In this document: positions 19,535-27,548 of the stretch, piece by piece
Position numbering within the stretch: the first letter of the stretch is position 1
How the letters are laid out: each line of letters starts with the position of its first letter
Source of the DNA: Chloroflexota bacterium
GTDB lineage: Bacteria; Chloroflexota; Limnocylindria; P2-11E
DNA length: 40,789 bases
Assembly: GCA_005889295.1 (NCBI GenBank)
Contig: VBEY01000232.1
Location: 1-40,789, forward strand
Direction of reading: 5' to 3'
The notes under the pieces: model-generated
Database searches by the model: none
Told to the model about the DNA's origin: nothing
The model's input: only the letters and a program-made list of their open reading frames with translations
Position numbers and translations under genes: made by a program

Positions 19535-20754
19535 CGACGATCGCCGAAGAGCGGATGGCCGTCCCGTCGGAGCCCACGGTCGAGCAGGTCTCGCTAAAGG
19601 AGAGGCGCGGCCAGGCGCTCCTCGGAACGATTACGGCGGCGCACTTCTCGCATCACGTCACGAATTCGCTTCTCAACCCGCTGCTGCCGCTGATCCGCAA
19701 CGCCTTCGCATTGAGCTATGCCGAGAGCGGCTTCGCGGTATCGGCGTTCTCGATCGCCGCGGGTCTCGCGAACGCGCCGTGGGGGTTGCTGGCCGACCGC
19801 ATCGGGTCGCGCGTGGTCATCGTCGGCGGTCTTTTCCTGATGGGAGCGGCGAGCGTCGCGCTGGCGACGGCGGGCTCGTACTGGCAGCTCCTCGCGCTTC
19901 TGGTGCTGCTCGGGATCGTGTCCGGTTCGTACCATGGACCCGCCGCCGCGCTCATCGCGCGCATCTTTTCCCCGCGAGTGCGCGGAACGGCGATGGGCAT
20001 CCACATCACCGGCGGCCATCTCTCGTTCTTCGCGGCGCCCGCCGTCGCGGGTCTTCTCGCGACGGCGACGGGCACCTGGCGCACGCCGTACGTCTGGTTC
20101 GCGGCGGCGCCGATCGTCTTCGGTGCGCTCCTTTGGTTCGTGGCGCCGCCGGTGCACGAGCGTGCGGCGCCCGGGGATCGGTTCGCGGCCTTCCGCGAGA
20201 TCGGCCGGGTCTTCCGCGATGTCGGACCCCTGGTATCGCTCTCTATCGCCTTCCAGTTCGGCATCGCCGCACTGCTCGCGTTCCTCGCGCTCTATCTCGT
20301 CGACGCGCGCGGCCTCTCGCCGGCGCTCGCCGCCGTGTTCTTCGGCGTGCCGCAGCTGGTCGGCGTGATCGGCGCGCCACTCGGGGGCTTTCTGTCCGAT
20401 CGCTTCGGCCGACGCCGCGTGATGCTCGGCGGTCTCGCGCTCATGGGTCCCGCCGTGTACGCCGTCACGGCCGTGCCGAACGAAGCTCTTCTCGTCACGC
20501 TCGCCGTGTTCGGCCTGCTCTGGTCGATGCGCTCGACGGTGACCGAGACGCTCGTCATGGACAGCGCCGCGCCAGGCCGACGAGCGACGGTACTCGGCGG
20601 GTACTACCTGTTGAACGCGCACGTCGGCGGCATCGGGGCCCCGCTCTTTGGTTTTCTCGCCGAGGCGGTCGGTCTCGCGACCGCGTTCAGCTGGATCGGG
20701 ATCGCGTTCGTCGCGATGTCGGCCGTCGCACTCCTCGTAGGGCGGCGTTTGTAG
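19531..20754 (+). CDS. MFS transporter
   Basis: This 407-residue protein has about 12 hydrophobic segments. The typical loop 2-3 motif appears as GLLADRIGSRVVIVGG near residue 90 and again in the second half as GGFLSDRFGRRRVMLGG near residue 290, marking the two six-helix halves. Drug, sugar and metabolite exporters or importers share this form, so the substrate is unknown. It is the last gene of the six-gene operon, and export of the glycoside product or precursor uptake are possibilities only. GTG at 19531 overlaps the panC stop (GTGA). An ATG at 19555 would also leave the first helix intact. Confidence 0.85.
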   Translation: MTTIAEERMAVPSEPTVEQVSLKERRGQALLGTITAAHFSHHVTNSLLNPLLPLIRNAFALSYAESGFAVSAFSIAAGLANAPWGLLADRIGSRVVIVGGLFLMGAASVALATAGSYWQLLALLVLLGIVSGSYHGPAAALIARIFSPRVRGTAMGIHITGGHLSFFAAPAVAGLLATATGTWRTPYVWFAAAPIVFGALLWFVAPPVHERAAPGDRFAAFREIGRVFRDVGPLVSLSIAFQFGIAALLAFLALYLVDARGLSPALAAVFFGVPQLVGVIGAPLGGFLSDRFGRRRVMLGGLALMGPAVYAVTAVPNEALLVTLAVFGLLWSMRSTVTETLVMDSAAPGRRATVLGGYYLLNAHVGGIGAPLFGFLAEAVGLATAFSWIGIAFVAMSAVALLVGRRL

Positions 20755-20765
20755 CGGGCCTGGCG

Positions 20766-21245
20766 CTAGAGGGCGCCGATCACCTGAACGCCGCGCCGCT
20801 GGATGAAGTACGTACCGCTCGAGGTGCTGAGCTGCAAGACCACGTCAACTTTCGCGCCAGCGTCCCACGTGGGTCCGTCGCGAACGCTGAGCGATAGGTG
20901 ATTGCGGCGATCGGCGGCGAACGTTTGCAGAGGCTGCGGCACGGTCTCCCAAATCTCGGCACCGTTCACCAGCCATGCCTTGTCGGCGCGCAACCCTTGC
21001 GGCGGGTCACTTTCGGCATCGGCCCGTAGGAAGATCGTGCCGCCAACGCCGCGCTTCGGAGTGGGAGCGGGCCCAGGCATGAGGTCGCGATACAGGTCGA
21101 CCTGAAGCGTGTACGAACGACCGTCGACGTAGATCTGATCGAGGGCGCCGCGCGCCTCCGGCCGGAGCGTCGACGAGGGCCCCGGCGAGCCGACGGCACC
21201 GCCGCAGGCGACGACCAGTAGGACGAGCGGGAGCAGGAGCCTCAC
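20766..21245 (-). CDS. Small lipoprotein of unknown function
   Basis: The protein has 159 residues. The N-terminus MRLLLPLVLLVVACGG is a short lipoprotein signal with lipobox LVVAC (Cys at position 14), followed by a Gly/Ser/Pro-rich tether and a compact mature domain (GRSYTLQVDLYRDLMPGP, later VDVVLQLSTSSGTYFIQRRG). It is predicted to be anchored outside the membrane. I recognise no family. It converges on the MFS gene with 11 bases between stops and diverges from the adenylate cyclase gene, with 74 bases between starts. The GTG start is chosen because it yields the signal peptide directly. Confidence 0.6.
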   Translation of the reverse strand: MRLLLPLVLLVVACGGAVGSPGPSSTLRPEARGALDQIYVDGRSYTLQVDLYRDLMPGPAPTPKRGVGGTIFLRADAESDPPQGLRADKAWLVNGAEIWETVPQPLQTFAADRRNHLSLSVRDGPTWDAGAKVDVVLQLSTSSGTYFIQRRGVQVIGAL

Positions 21246-21319
21246 GCCTGTCTAACGCACAGCTGCTCCAAAGGTTCCCATGGGGGTCGGCTCGCGGTCG
21301 GGAGCTGCGCGAGCGGAGA

Positions 21320-22564
21320 ATGCACCCGGTGCGAGTACTCGACCGGCTGCTTGGAATCGGAACCAAACCGACCGATCCGGCCGAAGACCGAAGACGAAAG
21401 CGCCTCTTGGTCGCGTTCGCGCTCGCGGTCATCGTGGTGGTCCCGCCCTGGGCGAGCATCTACTACGCCTACGGAGAATTCGTCGCCGCGATCTTTCCGC
21501 TCGTCTACGTTCCGCTGACGCTCGCGAACCTTGCCGTCTTCGCGCGCACTCACGACTTCGAACGTGCCCGCCAGATCCAGAGCCTCATCATCCTCACGCT
21601 CCCGTTCGGCGTCCATGTCGCGCTCGGCGGCTTCCAACCGTCGAGTGGCGTGGTGCTCTGGTCCGTCCTCGCGCCGTTCTGCGCACTCGTCTTTGGCGGC
21701 ATCGGCGCCGGGGTTCGCTGGCTCGTGGCCTTCGCCGCCGTCGTGGCGCTCGCAGCGCTCGTTCAGCCCCGCGAGGCAAATGGCCTGCCTGGCTGGGTCG
21801 TGACGGCCTTCTTCGCCGCGAACATCGCCACGATTTCGGCGGTCGCGTTCGCTCTGCTCGCCGGTTACGCGCGGCAGCTCGCGACGGAGCGCGCACGCTC
21901 GGAGCGGTTGCTCCTCAACGTGCTGCCAGCGCCAATCGCGACGCGGCTGCGGGAGCGCGAGGAGGTGATCGCCGACGCCTACGAGGAGGCGACCATGATC
22001 TTCGCGGACGTCGTGAATTCGACCCCGCTGACCGCCGAACTCACGCCCCGGCAGATGGTCGCGCTGCTCGACGAGTACGTCAGCGCCTTCGACGGTCTAG
22101 CCGATCGTCACGGAGTGGAAAAGATTCGCACGATCGGCGACAACTGGATGGGCGTCGCGGGCGTGCCGCGGCCGCGGCCCGACCACGCCGAGGCGGTCGC
22201 GCGGCTCGCGCTCGGGATGCTCGAATTCGCCGCTGAACGCTGCCGCTCCGGGTTGCGTTGCCTCGACTTCAGGATCGGCATCAATTCGGGCGCGGTCGTC
22301 GGTGGAGTCATCGGACGGCGCAAGTTCGTGTTCGACATCTGGGGCGATCCTGTCAACACGGCGGCGCGAATGGAGTCGCACGGCGAACCGGGGAAGATCC
22401 AACTGACGGAATTGACCTACGAGCTCCTCAAAGATCGCTTCGTCTGCGAGCCGCGCGGGACGATCGAGGTCAAAGGCAAGGGCCCGATGCGCACCTGGTG
22501 GCTCCTCGCTGAACGCGATCAACCCGGTCGGGGCGCGGAGACAAAGACCGCCGTCGCGACCTAG
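21320..22564 (+). CDS. Membrane-bound class III adenylate cyclase
   Basis: The protein has 414 residues: an N-terminal membrane domain with about five or six helices (29-183), a short helical linker (ATERARSERLLLNVLPAPIA) and a class III cyclase domain (about 218-395). Metal-binding Asp230 is in MIFADVVNST and Asp274 in RTIGDNW. Lys268 (VEKIRTIGD) and Asp339 (FDIWGDPVN) are the adenine-specifying pair, and Asn346 and Arg350 stabilise the transition state. It should make cAMP from ATP. The membrane domain resembles other MASE-like sensory regions but is not assigned. The gene's stop and the panE stop share the four bases CTAG (22561-22564). Two cyclic nucleotide-binding proteins lie within 14 kb and are candidate effectors. 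Confidence 0.88.
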   Translation: MHPVRVLDRLLGIGTKPTDPAEDRRRKRLLVAFALAVIVVVPPWASIYYAYGEFVAAIFPLVYVPLTLANLAVFARTHDFERARQIQSLIILTLPFGVHVALGGFQPSSGVVLWSVLAPFCALVFGGIGAGVRWLVAFAAVVALAALVQPREANGLPGWVVTAFFAANIATISAVAFALLAGYARQLATERARSERLLLNVLPAPIATRLREREEVIADAYEEATMIFADVVNSTPLTAELTPRQMVALLDEYVSAFDGLADRHGVEKIRTIGDNWMGVAGVPRPRPDHAEAVARLALGMLEFAAERCRSGLRCLDFRIGINSGAVVGGVIGRRKFVFDIWGDPVNTAARMESHGEPGKIQLTELTYELLKDRFVCEPRGTIEVKGKGPMRTWWLLAERDQPGRGAETKTAVAT

Positions 22565-23391
22565 GCGCGCGCAAGCGAGGCGATGAGCAGCGTCATCGCC
22601 TGGTTGAGGGGCGCCGCGACGCCCCGGCGCTCGCCTTCGCGCGCGACCGCACCGGAGATGGCATCGATCTCGGTCGGCCGGCCAGCCTCGACGTCCTGAA
22701 GCATCGACGAGCGATTCGCACCCGTGAGCGCGGCCATGGCGCGCCACTGCTTCACGGCCTCGTCCTCGCTGATGCGCACACCTGATGCCGTCGCGACCCG
22801 CGCGACCTCTCGGGCGATGCCATCGGCCACGCGCGAGGCGGGTGCGTCAGCGAGGAGCTCCGCGTTCGTCCGATGGATGAATGCGGTAAGCGGGTTGACC
22901 GCCGCGTTCGTGACGACCTTTCGCCACACCGCCGGCCACGCATCGTCGACGACGGTCACATCCATGCCGCCCTCATGAAGCGTTCGGCCGAGCTCGTCGA
23001 GCTTCGTCCGCGAGGTCGCGGCGGTCGGCCTCCCGAGCTCGACCTTGCCGGGTCCCGTCGCGCGGAGCTCGCCGTTCAGAAGCTGCGCCCCGACGTAGAT
23101 CACGCCGACGGCCGCGCGCTCGCGGCCGACGTGTTCCACGAGGATCTCGTAATTGCCGAGGCCGTTCTGGATCGTGAGGGCGACGCCGTCGGGCGCGAGG
23201 ATCTTCGCGGCGATCGCGGCCGCCCATGCGGTGCCCGGCGTCTTCGTCGTAAGAATCGCGGCGTCGACCGGTGTCTCATCGTCCCGGAGCGGCGCGCGGG
23301 TGCGGTCGACCTTCACGAGCTCGGCGCGACCCTCGAGCGCACGCGCGATCACGTGCCCGATCGCGCCCATGCCCAGGATCGCGACACGCAT
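22561..23391 (-). CDS. panE: 2-dehydropantoate 2-reductase (ketopantoate reductase)
   Basis: The protein has 276 residues. It opens with the NADP-binding MRVAILGMGAIGHVIARAL (GxGxxG at 7-12). TIQNGLGN near residue 94 is typical of ApbA/PanE, and WRKVVTNAAVNPLTAF near residue 162 holds the catalytic Lys and Asn of the C-terminal domain. The GANRSSMLQDVEAGRPTEID stretch near residue 230 is the conserved substrate-site segment. It reduces ketopantoate to pantoate. It directly follows panB with a 1-base TAATG overlap, so panB-panE supply pantoate for PanC. All expected motifs are present. Confidence 0.95.
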   Translation of the reverse strand: MRVAILGMGAIGHVIARALEGRAELVKVDRTRAPLRDDETPVDAAILTTKTPGTAWAAAIAAKILAPDGVALTIQNGLGNYEILVEHVGRERAAVGVIYVGAQLLNGELRATGPGKVELGRPTAATSRTKLDELGRTLHEGGMDVTVVDDAWPAVWRKVVTNAAVNPLTAFIHRTNAELLADAPASRVADGIAREVARVATASGVRISEDEAVKQWRAMAALTGANRSSMLQDVEAGRPTEIDAISGAVAREGERRGVAAPLNQAMTLLIASLARA

Positions 23392-24284
23392 TAGGAAGCC
23401 TTTTGCTGTGCCAGGCTCCGCTGCAGCGAGAGCAGCTCGCTGTCCTTCATCGTGAAGCTGTGCTCGTCAGTCGGGAACGAGCCGTCGCGCACCTCGCGGT
23501 CGAATTCGCGCAGCGCGGTCGTTACGGCGGCGCCGATGTCGGCGTAGCGCTTCGCGAACTTCGGCTTGAACTCACCGTACAGGCCGAGGACGTCGTGGAG
23601 CACGAGCACCTGGCCATCGCAGTCGACGCCCGCTCCGATCCCGATCGTCGGGATCGAAAGACGCTGCGTTGCGAGCGCCCCGACCGGCGCCGGTACTGAC
23701 TCGAGGACGATGGAGAACGCACCGGCATCCTCGAGTGCGAGGGCGTCCTCGATCAGGCGGCGCGCGGCCCGCGCGGTCTTCGCCTGCACCTTGAAGCCGC
23801 CGAGCTGCGCGACGCGCTGCGGCGTGAGACCCACATGCGCCATGACCGCGATGCCGTTCGCGGTGAGAGTGCGAACGGTCTCGACCACCTCGGCGCCGCC
23901 TTCGACCTTGATCGCGTCCATGCCCGCCTCTTTCAGAAAACGCGCCGCATTGCGGAGGGCGTCGGACGGGCCGGCCTGGTAGGAGCCGAACGGCATGTCG
24001 CCGATGAGGAGCGGCCGCGTCGCGCCGCGCGAGACCGCCGCGGCGTGCCGAACCATGTCGTCCATCGTCACCGGCACGGTCGTGGGATAACCGAGCACCA
24101 CCATGCCGAGCGAGTCGCCGACCAGGATCACGTCTATGCCGGCCTGCTCGACGAGACGCGCGAACGCGGCGTCGTATGCCGTCATCATCGTGATGCGCTT
24201 GCCGTCGCGCTTCATCGCGACGAGGTCGGGGACGGTGACTTTCTTCGGGGCCGGCGTGGATCCGCCGCCGTACTGATCGCTCAC
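23391..24284 (-). CDS. panB: 3-methyl-2-oxobutanoate hydroxymethyltransferase
   Basis: The protein has 297 residues, slightly longer than usual. PanB adds a hydroxymethyl group from methylene-tetrahydrofolate to alpha-ketoisovalerate. Motifs are TMMTAYDAAFARLVEQAG, ILVGDSLGMVVLGY (Mg-binding Asp), LIGDMPFGSY, AIKVEGG, VMAHVGLTPQ, IVLESVPA (catalytic Glu) and TIGIGAG. The frame stays open far upstream, but GTG at 24284 is the start because a clear GGAGG lies 6 bases before it and the conserved domain begins 20 residues later. A TACGAT -10-like box occurs about 45-50 bases upstream. First gene of panB-panE. Confidence 0.96.
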   Translation of the reverse strand: MSDQYGGGSTPAPKKVTVPDLVAMKRDGKRITMMTAYDAAFARLVEQAGIDVILVGDSLGMVVLGYPTTVPVTMDDMVRHAAAVSRGATRPLLIGDMPFGSYQAGPSDALRNAARFLKEAGMDAIKVEGGAEVVETVRTLTANGIAVMAHVGLTPQRVAQLGGFKVQAKTARAARRLIEDALALEDAGAFSIVLESVPAPVGALATQRLSIPTIGIGAGVDCDGQVLVLHDVLGLYGEFKPKFAKRYADIGAAVTTALREFDREVRDGSFPTDEHSFTMKDSELLSLQRSLAQQKAS

Positions 24285-24290
24285 TTCGAA

Positions 24291-24295
24291 CCTCC
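24291..24295 (-). promoter_or_regulatory. panB: Shine-Dalgarno GGAGG that fixes the panB start
   Basis: GGAGG on the minus strand lies 6 bases upstream of GTG (24284). The frame remains open for 150 codons further upstream, so this site decides the start. Confidence 0.65.
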
Positions 24296-24388
24296 GTCCA
24301 GGCCGGCTGCGTGCCGGTCCCGGCGTCAACGCAATCGTAGCGCCCGCTTGTATGTCGCAGGATTCATTCCAGATTCGGATCGAAGGCA

Positions 24389-25045
24389 CTAGCGAAAGCG
24401 GGTTGCAGCCACGACCACGACCCCGGTGATAACGACGAGAGGCAGCGCGGGTGCGAGTACGGCTGCCGCCACGAGGACGAGAGCGCCACAGACCGCGCCA
24501 AGACCGAGGGCGACCACGATCGCCGCGCGGCGAAACGCGTCGGGGCCGATCGCGCCGAGGGCGCTGAGCTCGCTCAGAAGTGCGGTGAGCGTGCCGGTCA
24601 CGTACGTTGTCGACAGAGCGGGTGCCAGGGTGCGCGCGGTCACGGCTTGAATGCCCATCGCCACTCCGGAGACGGCGATGAGCGATGCCGCCGCGAGGCC
24701 GTCGGGTCGCGCGTCGGTGAGGATCCACCCGCCGAAGAACGCGGCTTGCAGGACGCACTCGACGCCGAGCGCGCGGGTGGCGTGCGCCGGCCAGACGGTT
24801 TCGCGCGGTGCCGCGCCGATGAGGCGCGCCCCGGCGAGGACCCCGCCGGAATAGGCCGCGAGGGCAATGAGCGATCGGAGCGCGTTGCGAAAAGCACCCT
24901 GTCCGATCGCGAGGCCGAGGAGAACGATGTTCCCGGTCATCACCGCCGTGAAGACTTCGAGGCGCAGGAAGACGACCGCGTCGACGGCGCCCGCGGCGAA
25001 CGTGAGAGCGACGAGGAGCAGGTCCCGCCGCCGCGCGTCGTCCAC
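24389..25045 (-). CDS. DUF1275 (YoaK-family) membrane protein
   Basis: The protein has 218 residues and about six hydrophobic segments. The family hallmark VMTGNIVLLGLAIGQG lies near residue 36 after LTFAAGAVDAVVFLRL, and GIQAVTARTLAP with TTYVTGTLTALLSEL repeats the pattern in the second half. The function of DUF1275/YoaK proteins is not established. Some are listed as putative transporters. GTG at 25045 lies 2 bases past the HAD stop, so it is the last gene of the coaD-to-DUF1275 run. The conserved region begins about 8 residues after this start, which supports the choice. Confidence 0.85.
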   Translation of the reverse strand: MDDARRRDLLLVALTFAAGAVDAVVFLRLEVFTAVMTGNIVLLGLAIGQGAFRNALRSLIALAAYSGGVLAGARLIGAAPRETVWPAHATRALGVECVLQAAFFGGWILTDARPDGLAAASLIAVSGVAMGIQAVTARTLAPALSTTYVTGTLTALLSELSALGAIGPDAFRRAAIVVALGLGAVCGALVLVAAAVLAPALPLVVITGVVVVAATRFR

Positions 25046-25047
25046 GA

Positions 25048-25713
25048 TCAGCTCGCGGCGAGCTCGGCTACGACTTCGGGCAGCGTCCCCAGATCGGGCA
25101 GGACGCGCGTGGGCGCGGTTTCGAGGGTCTCGCCATGGCGGTCGATGAAGACGGTGCGGAATCCGAGCGCCGCCGCCGGCCGCATGTCGTGGTACTGGCT
25201 CGCGCCCACGTGCACCGTCCGTCCCGCGGATGCGCCGCTGCGCTCGAGGAAACGGCGCCAGTGCCCAGGTGCCGGCTTGTAGCTGTGGCAGTCCTCGGCG
25301 GTGATGGCAAGGTCGGGCCGGATCCCGAGCCGGCCGATCGAGAGCTCGAGCAGGTCCCGATCGACATTGGAGAGGATCGCGATGGAGCGACCCTGGTCGA
25401 CGAGCGCACGAAGCGCCGTCCGCACCTCCGGGAAGGGCCGCCATTCCCCGAGCGACGCCGGTAGCGGCGACGCCTTGTCCTCCGGTATCGAGGCATCGAG
25501 CGAGTGGAGAACACGCCGACCGACGCGATCGAGCACGTCCTTGTAGAGGTGATAGCCCTCAGCCTCGAACTCCGCCTCCATAGCGATGTACCACTCGGCG
25601 AGCGCTCTCCGATCGGTCTCCGGCGGCAGAAGTGGGAGAAGGGCATCAGTGATCCCGCGCTCCCAGTCGATGAGCGTTCCGTAGCAGTCGAACGTCACCC
25701 ACTCCACCGGCAT
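25048..25713 (-). CDS. HAD-superfamily hydrolase, haloacid dehalogenase type II-like
   Basis: The protein has 221 residues. Asp9 in VTFDCYGTLIDWE is the nucleophile of motif I. AILSNVDRDLL is motif II, SYKPAPGHW holds the motif III Lys, and HVGASQYHDMRPAAALGF is motif IV. The cap is the short helical type of (S)-2-haloacid dehalogenases, but many such proteins are general phosphatases, so the substrate is unknown. A TAGCCT box (25720-25725), overlapping the stop of the preceding gene, lies 6 bases before the ATG. HAD and DUF1275 may therefore be transcribed separately from the CoA genes. Confidence 0.85.
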   Translation of the reverse strand: MPVEWVTFDCYGTLIDWERGITDALLPLLPPETDRRALAEWYIAMEAEFEAEGYHLYKDVLDRVGRRVLHSLDASIPEDKASPLPASLGEWRPFPEVRTALRALVDQGRSIAILSNVDRDLLELSIGRLGIRPDLAITAEDCHSYKPAPGHWRRFLERSGASAGRTVHVGASQYHDMRPAAALGFRTVFIDRHGETLETAPTRVLPDLGTLPEVVAELAAS

Positions 25714-25719
25714 GGCGCG

Positions 25720-25725
25720 AGGCTA
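25720..25725 (-). promoter_or_regulatory. Putative leaderless -10 box (TAGCCT) for the HAD gene
   Basis: TAGCCT overlaps the stop codon of the upstream hypothetical gene and sits 6 bases (CGCGCC) from the ATG at 25713. No Shine-Dalgarno sequence is visible. Confidence 0.38.
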
Positions 25726-26343
25726 GCGGAGCTGGGGGAGGATCGACGTCGCGAAGTACGCGCTGTCCTCAAACTTGCCGAGTGCCTCCCGAGTGGGAGT
25801 CGGCGCGGCCTGGTGCCGCTCGGGATTGGATCGCGCGGCGATCCGCTTCAGCACCGGCGACGGGTCGAGGTGCGCCGCGTGCGCGCTCAGGTACAGATCG
25901 CCAAGCGACATGAGCCAGTCGCGATAGTCGCGCCGTTGATCGTCTATCGACGCGGCCACGACGCCTCGTTCGAGCCACTCCGGCCGGCCGCCTTGTTTCA
26001 GGATGCCTGACGCGTAGGCGACGTAGTCCTCGAGAAGGACGCGTGCCTCGCGCTCGTGCACGATCCCTCGGATGATGGCGCAGTGCGGCGGATCGGAGCG
26101 GGCGTACAGGTCGAAGAGCTCATCGAAGATGGCGAAGACCTCGTCGCGCGGACCGAGCCCGAGTGCCGCCGCGGCGCTCGCGGCTTGCGGTAACCGCGCC
26201 ATGAGGTTGGACAGCCTTCCTTGCTTCGGTCCGAACGCGGCCGCGAACGAACGCTCGCGGGCTTCACGCCACTTTCGGATCGGGGTGTCGAGCCGCTCCA
26301 GCCTGTCCTGAAACGAGCGGAGCGAGGGCTCCTCGTCGGTCAC
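25723..26343 (-). CDS. Conserved-looking hypothetical helical protein in the CoA operon
   Basis: The protein has 206 residues with no signal peptide or membrane segment. Composition and spacing suggest an all-alpha cytosolic protein (LRSFQDRLERLDTPIRKWR; DEVFAIFDELFDLYAR; YRDWLMSLGDLYLSAHAAH). His, Asp and Glu residues recur in the helices, but no catalytic motif is evident and I do not recognise the family. GTG at 26343 overlaps the coaBC stop as GTGA, so it is made with CoaBC. Its position after coaD-coaX-coaBC raises the chance of a role linked to CoA synthesis, such as the missing coaE or regulation. No P-loop is present, which argues against CoaE. Confidence 0.65.
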   Translation of the reverse strand: MTDEEPSLRSFQDRLERLDTPIRKWREARERSFAAAFGPKQGRLSNLMARLPQAASAAAALGLGPRDEVFAIFDELFDLYARSDPPHCAIIRGIVHEREARVLLEDYVAYASGILKQGGRPEWLERGVVAASIDDQRRDYRDWLMSLGDLYLSAHAAHLDPSPVLKRIAARSNPERHQAAPTPTREALGKFEDSAYFATSILPQLR

Positions 26344-27548
26344 CGCGCCAGCCGCTCCGCCAGCTTCGCGACGAGCCGGCGTGCCACCTCGCTTTTCTTT
26401 AATAGGGGCAGCGTCTCGATACCGTCCGCGCTCACGAATGCGACCTGGTCGTCGTCCGAGCCGAACCCCGAGCCGGGACTCACCACATCGTTGGCGACAA
26501 CGAGATCGAGCTGCTTGTCCCGGAGCATGCGGCCCGCCTCGGAGGTCGCATCGCCGGTTTCGGCCTTGAACCCGACGACGACTGTGCCCGGACGGCGTGC
26601 CGCGACGATGGCCTTGAGCAAGTCGGGGTTCTCGGTCATCCGAACGGTCATTTCGTTGCCGAGGTCCTTCTTCTTCAGCTTTGTCGTGACGCGCTCGACG
26701 GGCCGGTAGTCCGCGACAGCCGCGGCCATGATCACGGCGTCCGCACGAGGGAGCTGCGCGACCACCGCGTCCTTCATGTCGTCCGCGCTCTCCACCGGAA
26801 AGGTGCGCACGCCCGCCGGGGGGACCAGGGCCGTGGGGCCAGTGATGAGGATCACCTCCGCACCGGCGTCGCGCGCCGCCGCCGCGATCGCGTAGCCCAT
26901 CTTGCCGCTCGATCGGTTCGACACGAACCGCACCGGATCGATCGCCTCGAGGGTCGGACCGGCGGTGACGACGACCAAGCGTCCGGCGAGCACCTGCGAC
27001 CCGCCGAGCGCCTCATCGATCGCGGCCTCGATGCGCTCGAGGGATGCGAGGCGACCCGGGCCGATGTCGCCGGACGCCAAAGGTCCAGTCTCCGGGTCGA
27101 TCACGAGCACGCCCCGGGCGCGGAGCGCGCTCACGTTCGCCTGCGTCGCGGCGTTCTGCCACATGTGCGTCTCCATCGCGGGCGCCACGATGACCGGCGC
27201 CGACGTCGCGAGAACTGTCGTGGCGACGAGGTCGTCGGAGAACCCGTGGGCAAGGCGCGCGAGCACGTGCGCGGTCGCGGGCGCGACGACGACCACGTCG
27301 GCCTGCCGGCCCATCGCAACGTGTCCTGCGGCGCGCTCGTCCTGCATCGCGAACATCTCGATCTCCACCGGCCGATGCGTGAGCGCCTGGAAGGTCAGAG
27401 GAGTAACGAACTCGGCCGCGCTCTTCGTCATGACGACCTGGACCGTCGCGCCCGCCTGCACCAGGCGGCGTGAGAGCTCGACCATCTTGTACACCGCGAT
27501 CGAACCGGTCACCGCCAGAACCACGAAGCGACCGCCCGCGCGACTCAC
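26340..27548 (-). CDS. coaBC: Bifunctional phosphopantothenoylcysteine decarboxylase / phosphopantothenate-cysteine ligase
   Basis: The protein has 402 residues. The CoaC half (1-180) is a flavoprotein decarboxylase with LAVTGSIAVYK, His76 in AGHVAMGRQAD, APATAHVLARLAHG and APAMETHMW where PAMN is usual. The CoaB half (186-402) has VTAGPTLEAIDPVRFVSN, SSGKMG, MAAAVADYRP, KLKKK and GFKAET. The segment LASGDIGPGR has Ser159 where E. coli CoaBC has its catalytic Cys. Cys-less variants exist, for example in mycobacteria. It joins cysteine to 4'-phosphopantothenate and then decarboxylates the product. GTG at 27548 overlaps the coaX stop (GTGA). Longer upstream extensions of this frame lie antisense-like within coaX and are rejected. 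Confidence 0.94.
   Translation of the reverse strand: MSRAGGRFVVLAVTGSIAVYKMVELSRRLVQAGATVQVVMTKSAAEFVTPLTFQALTHRPVEIEMFAMQDERAAGHVAMGRQADVVVVAPATAHVLARLAHGFSDDLVATTVLATSAPVIVAPAMETHMWQNAATQANVSALRARGVLVIDPETGPLASGDIGPGRLASLERIEAAIDEALGGSQVLAGRLVVVTAGPTLEAIDPVRFVSNRSSGKMGYAIAAAARDAGAEVILITGPTALVPPAGVRTFPVESADDMKDAVVAQLPRADAVIMAAAVADYRPVERVTTKLKKKDLGNEMTVRMTENPDLLKAIVAARRPGTVVVGFKAETGDATSEAGRMLRDKQLDLVVANDVVSPGSGFGSDDDQVAFVSADGIETLPLLKKSEVARRLVAKLAERLAR

Noticed and set aside
24285-24758. N-terminal extension of panB by about 150 residues
   Set aside because: It runs into the DUF1275 gene region in another frame, is Arg-rich, and a clear GGAGG plus GTG marks the real start at 24284.
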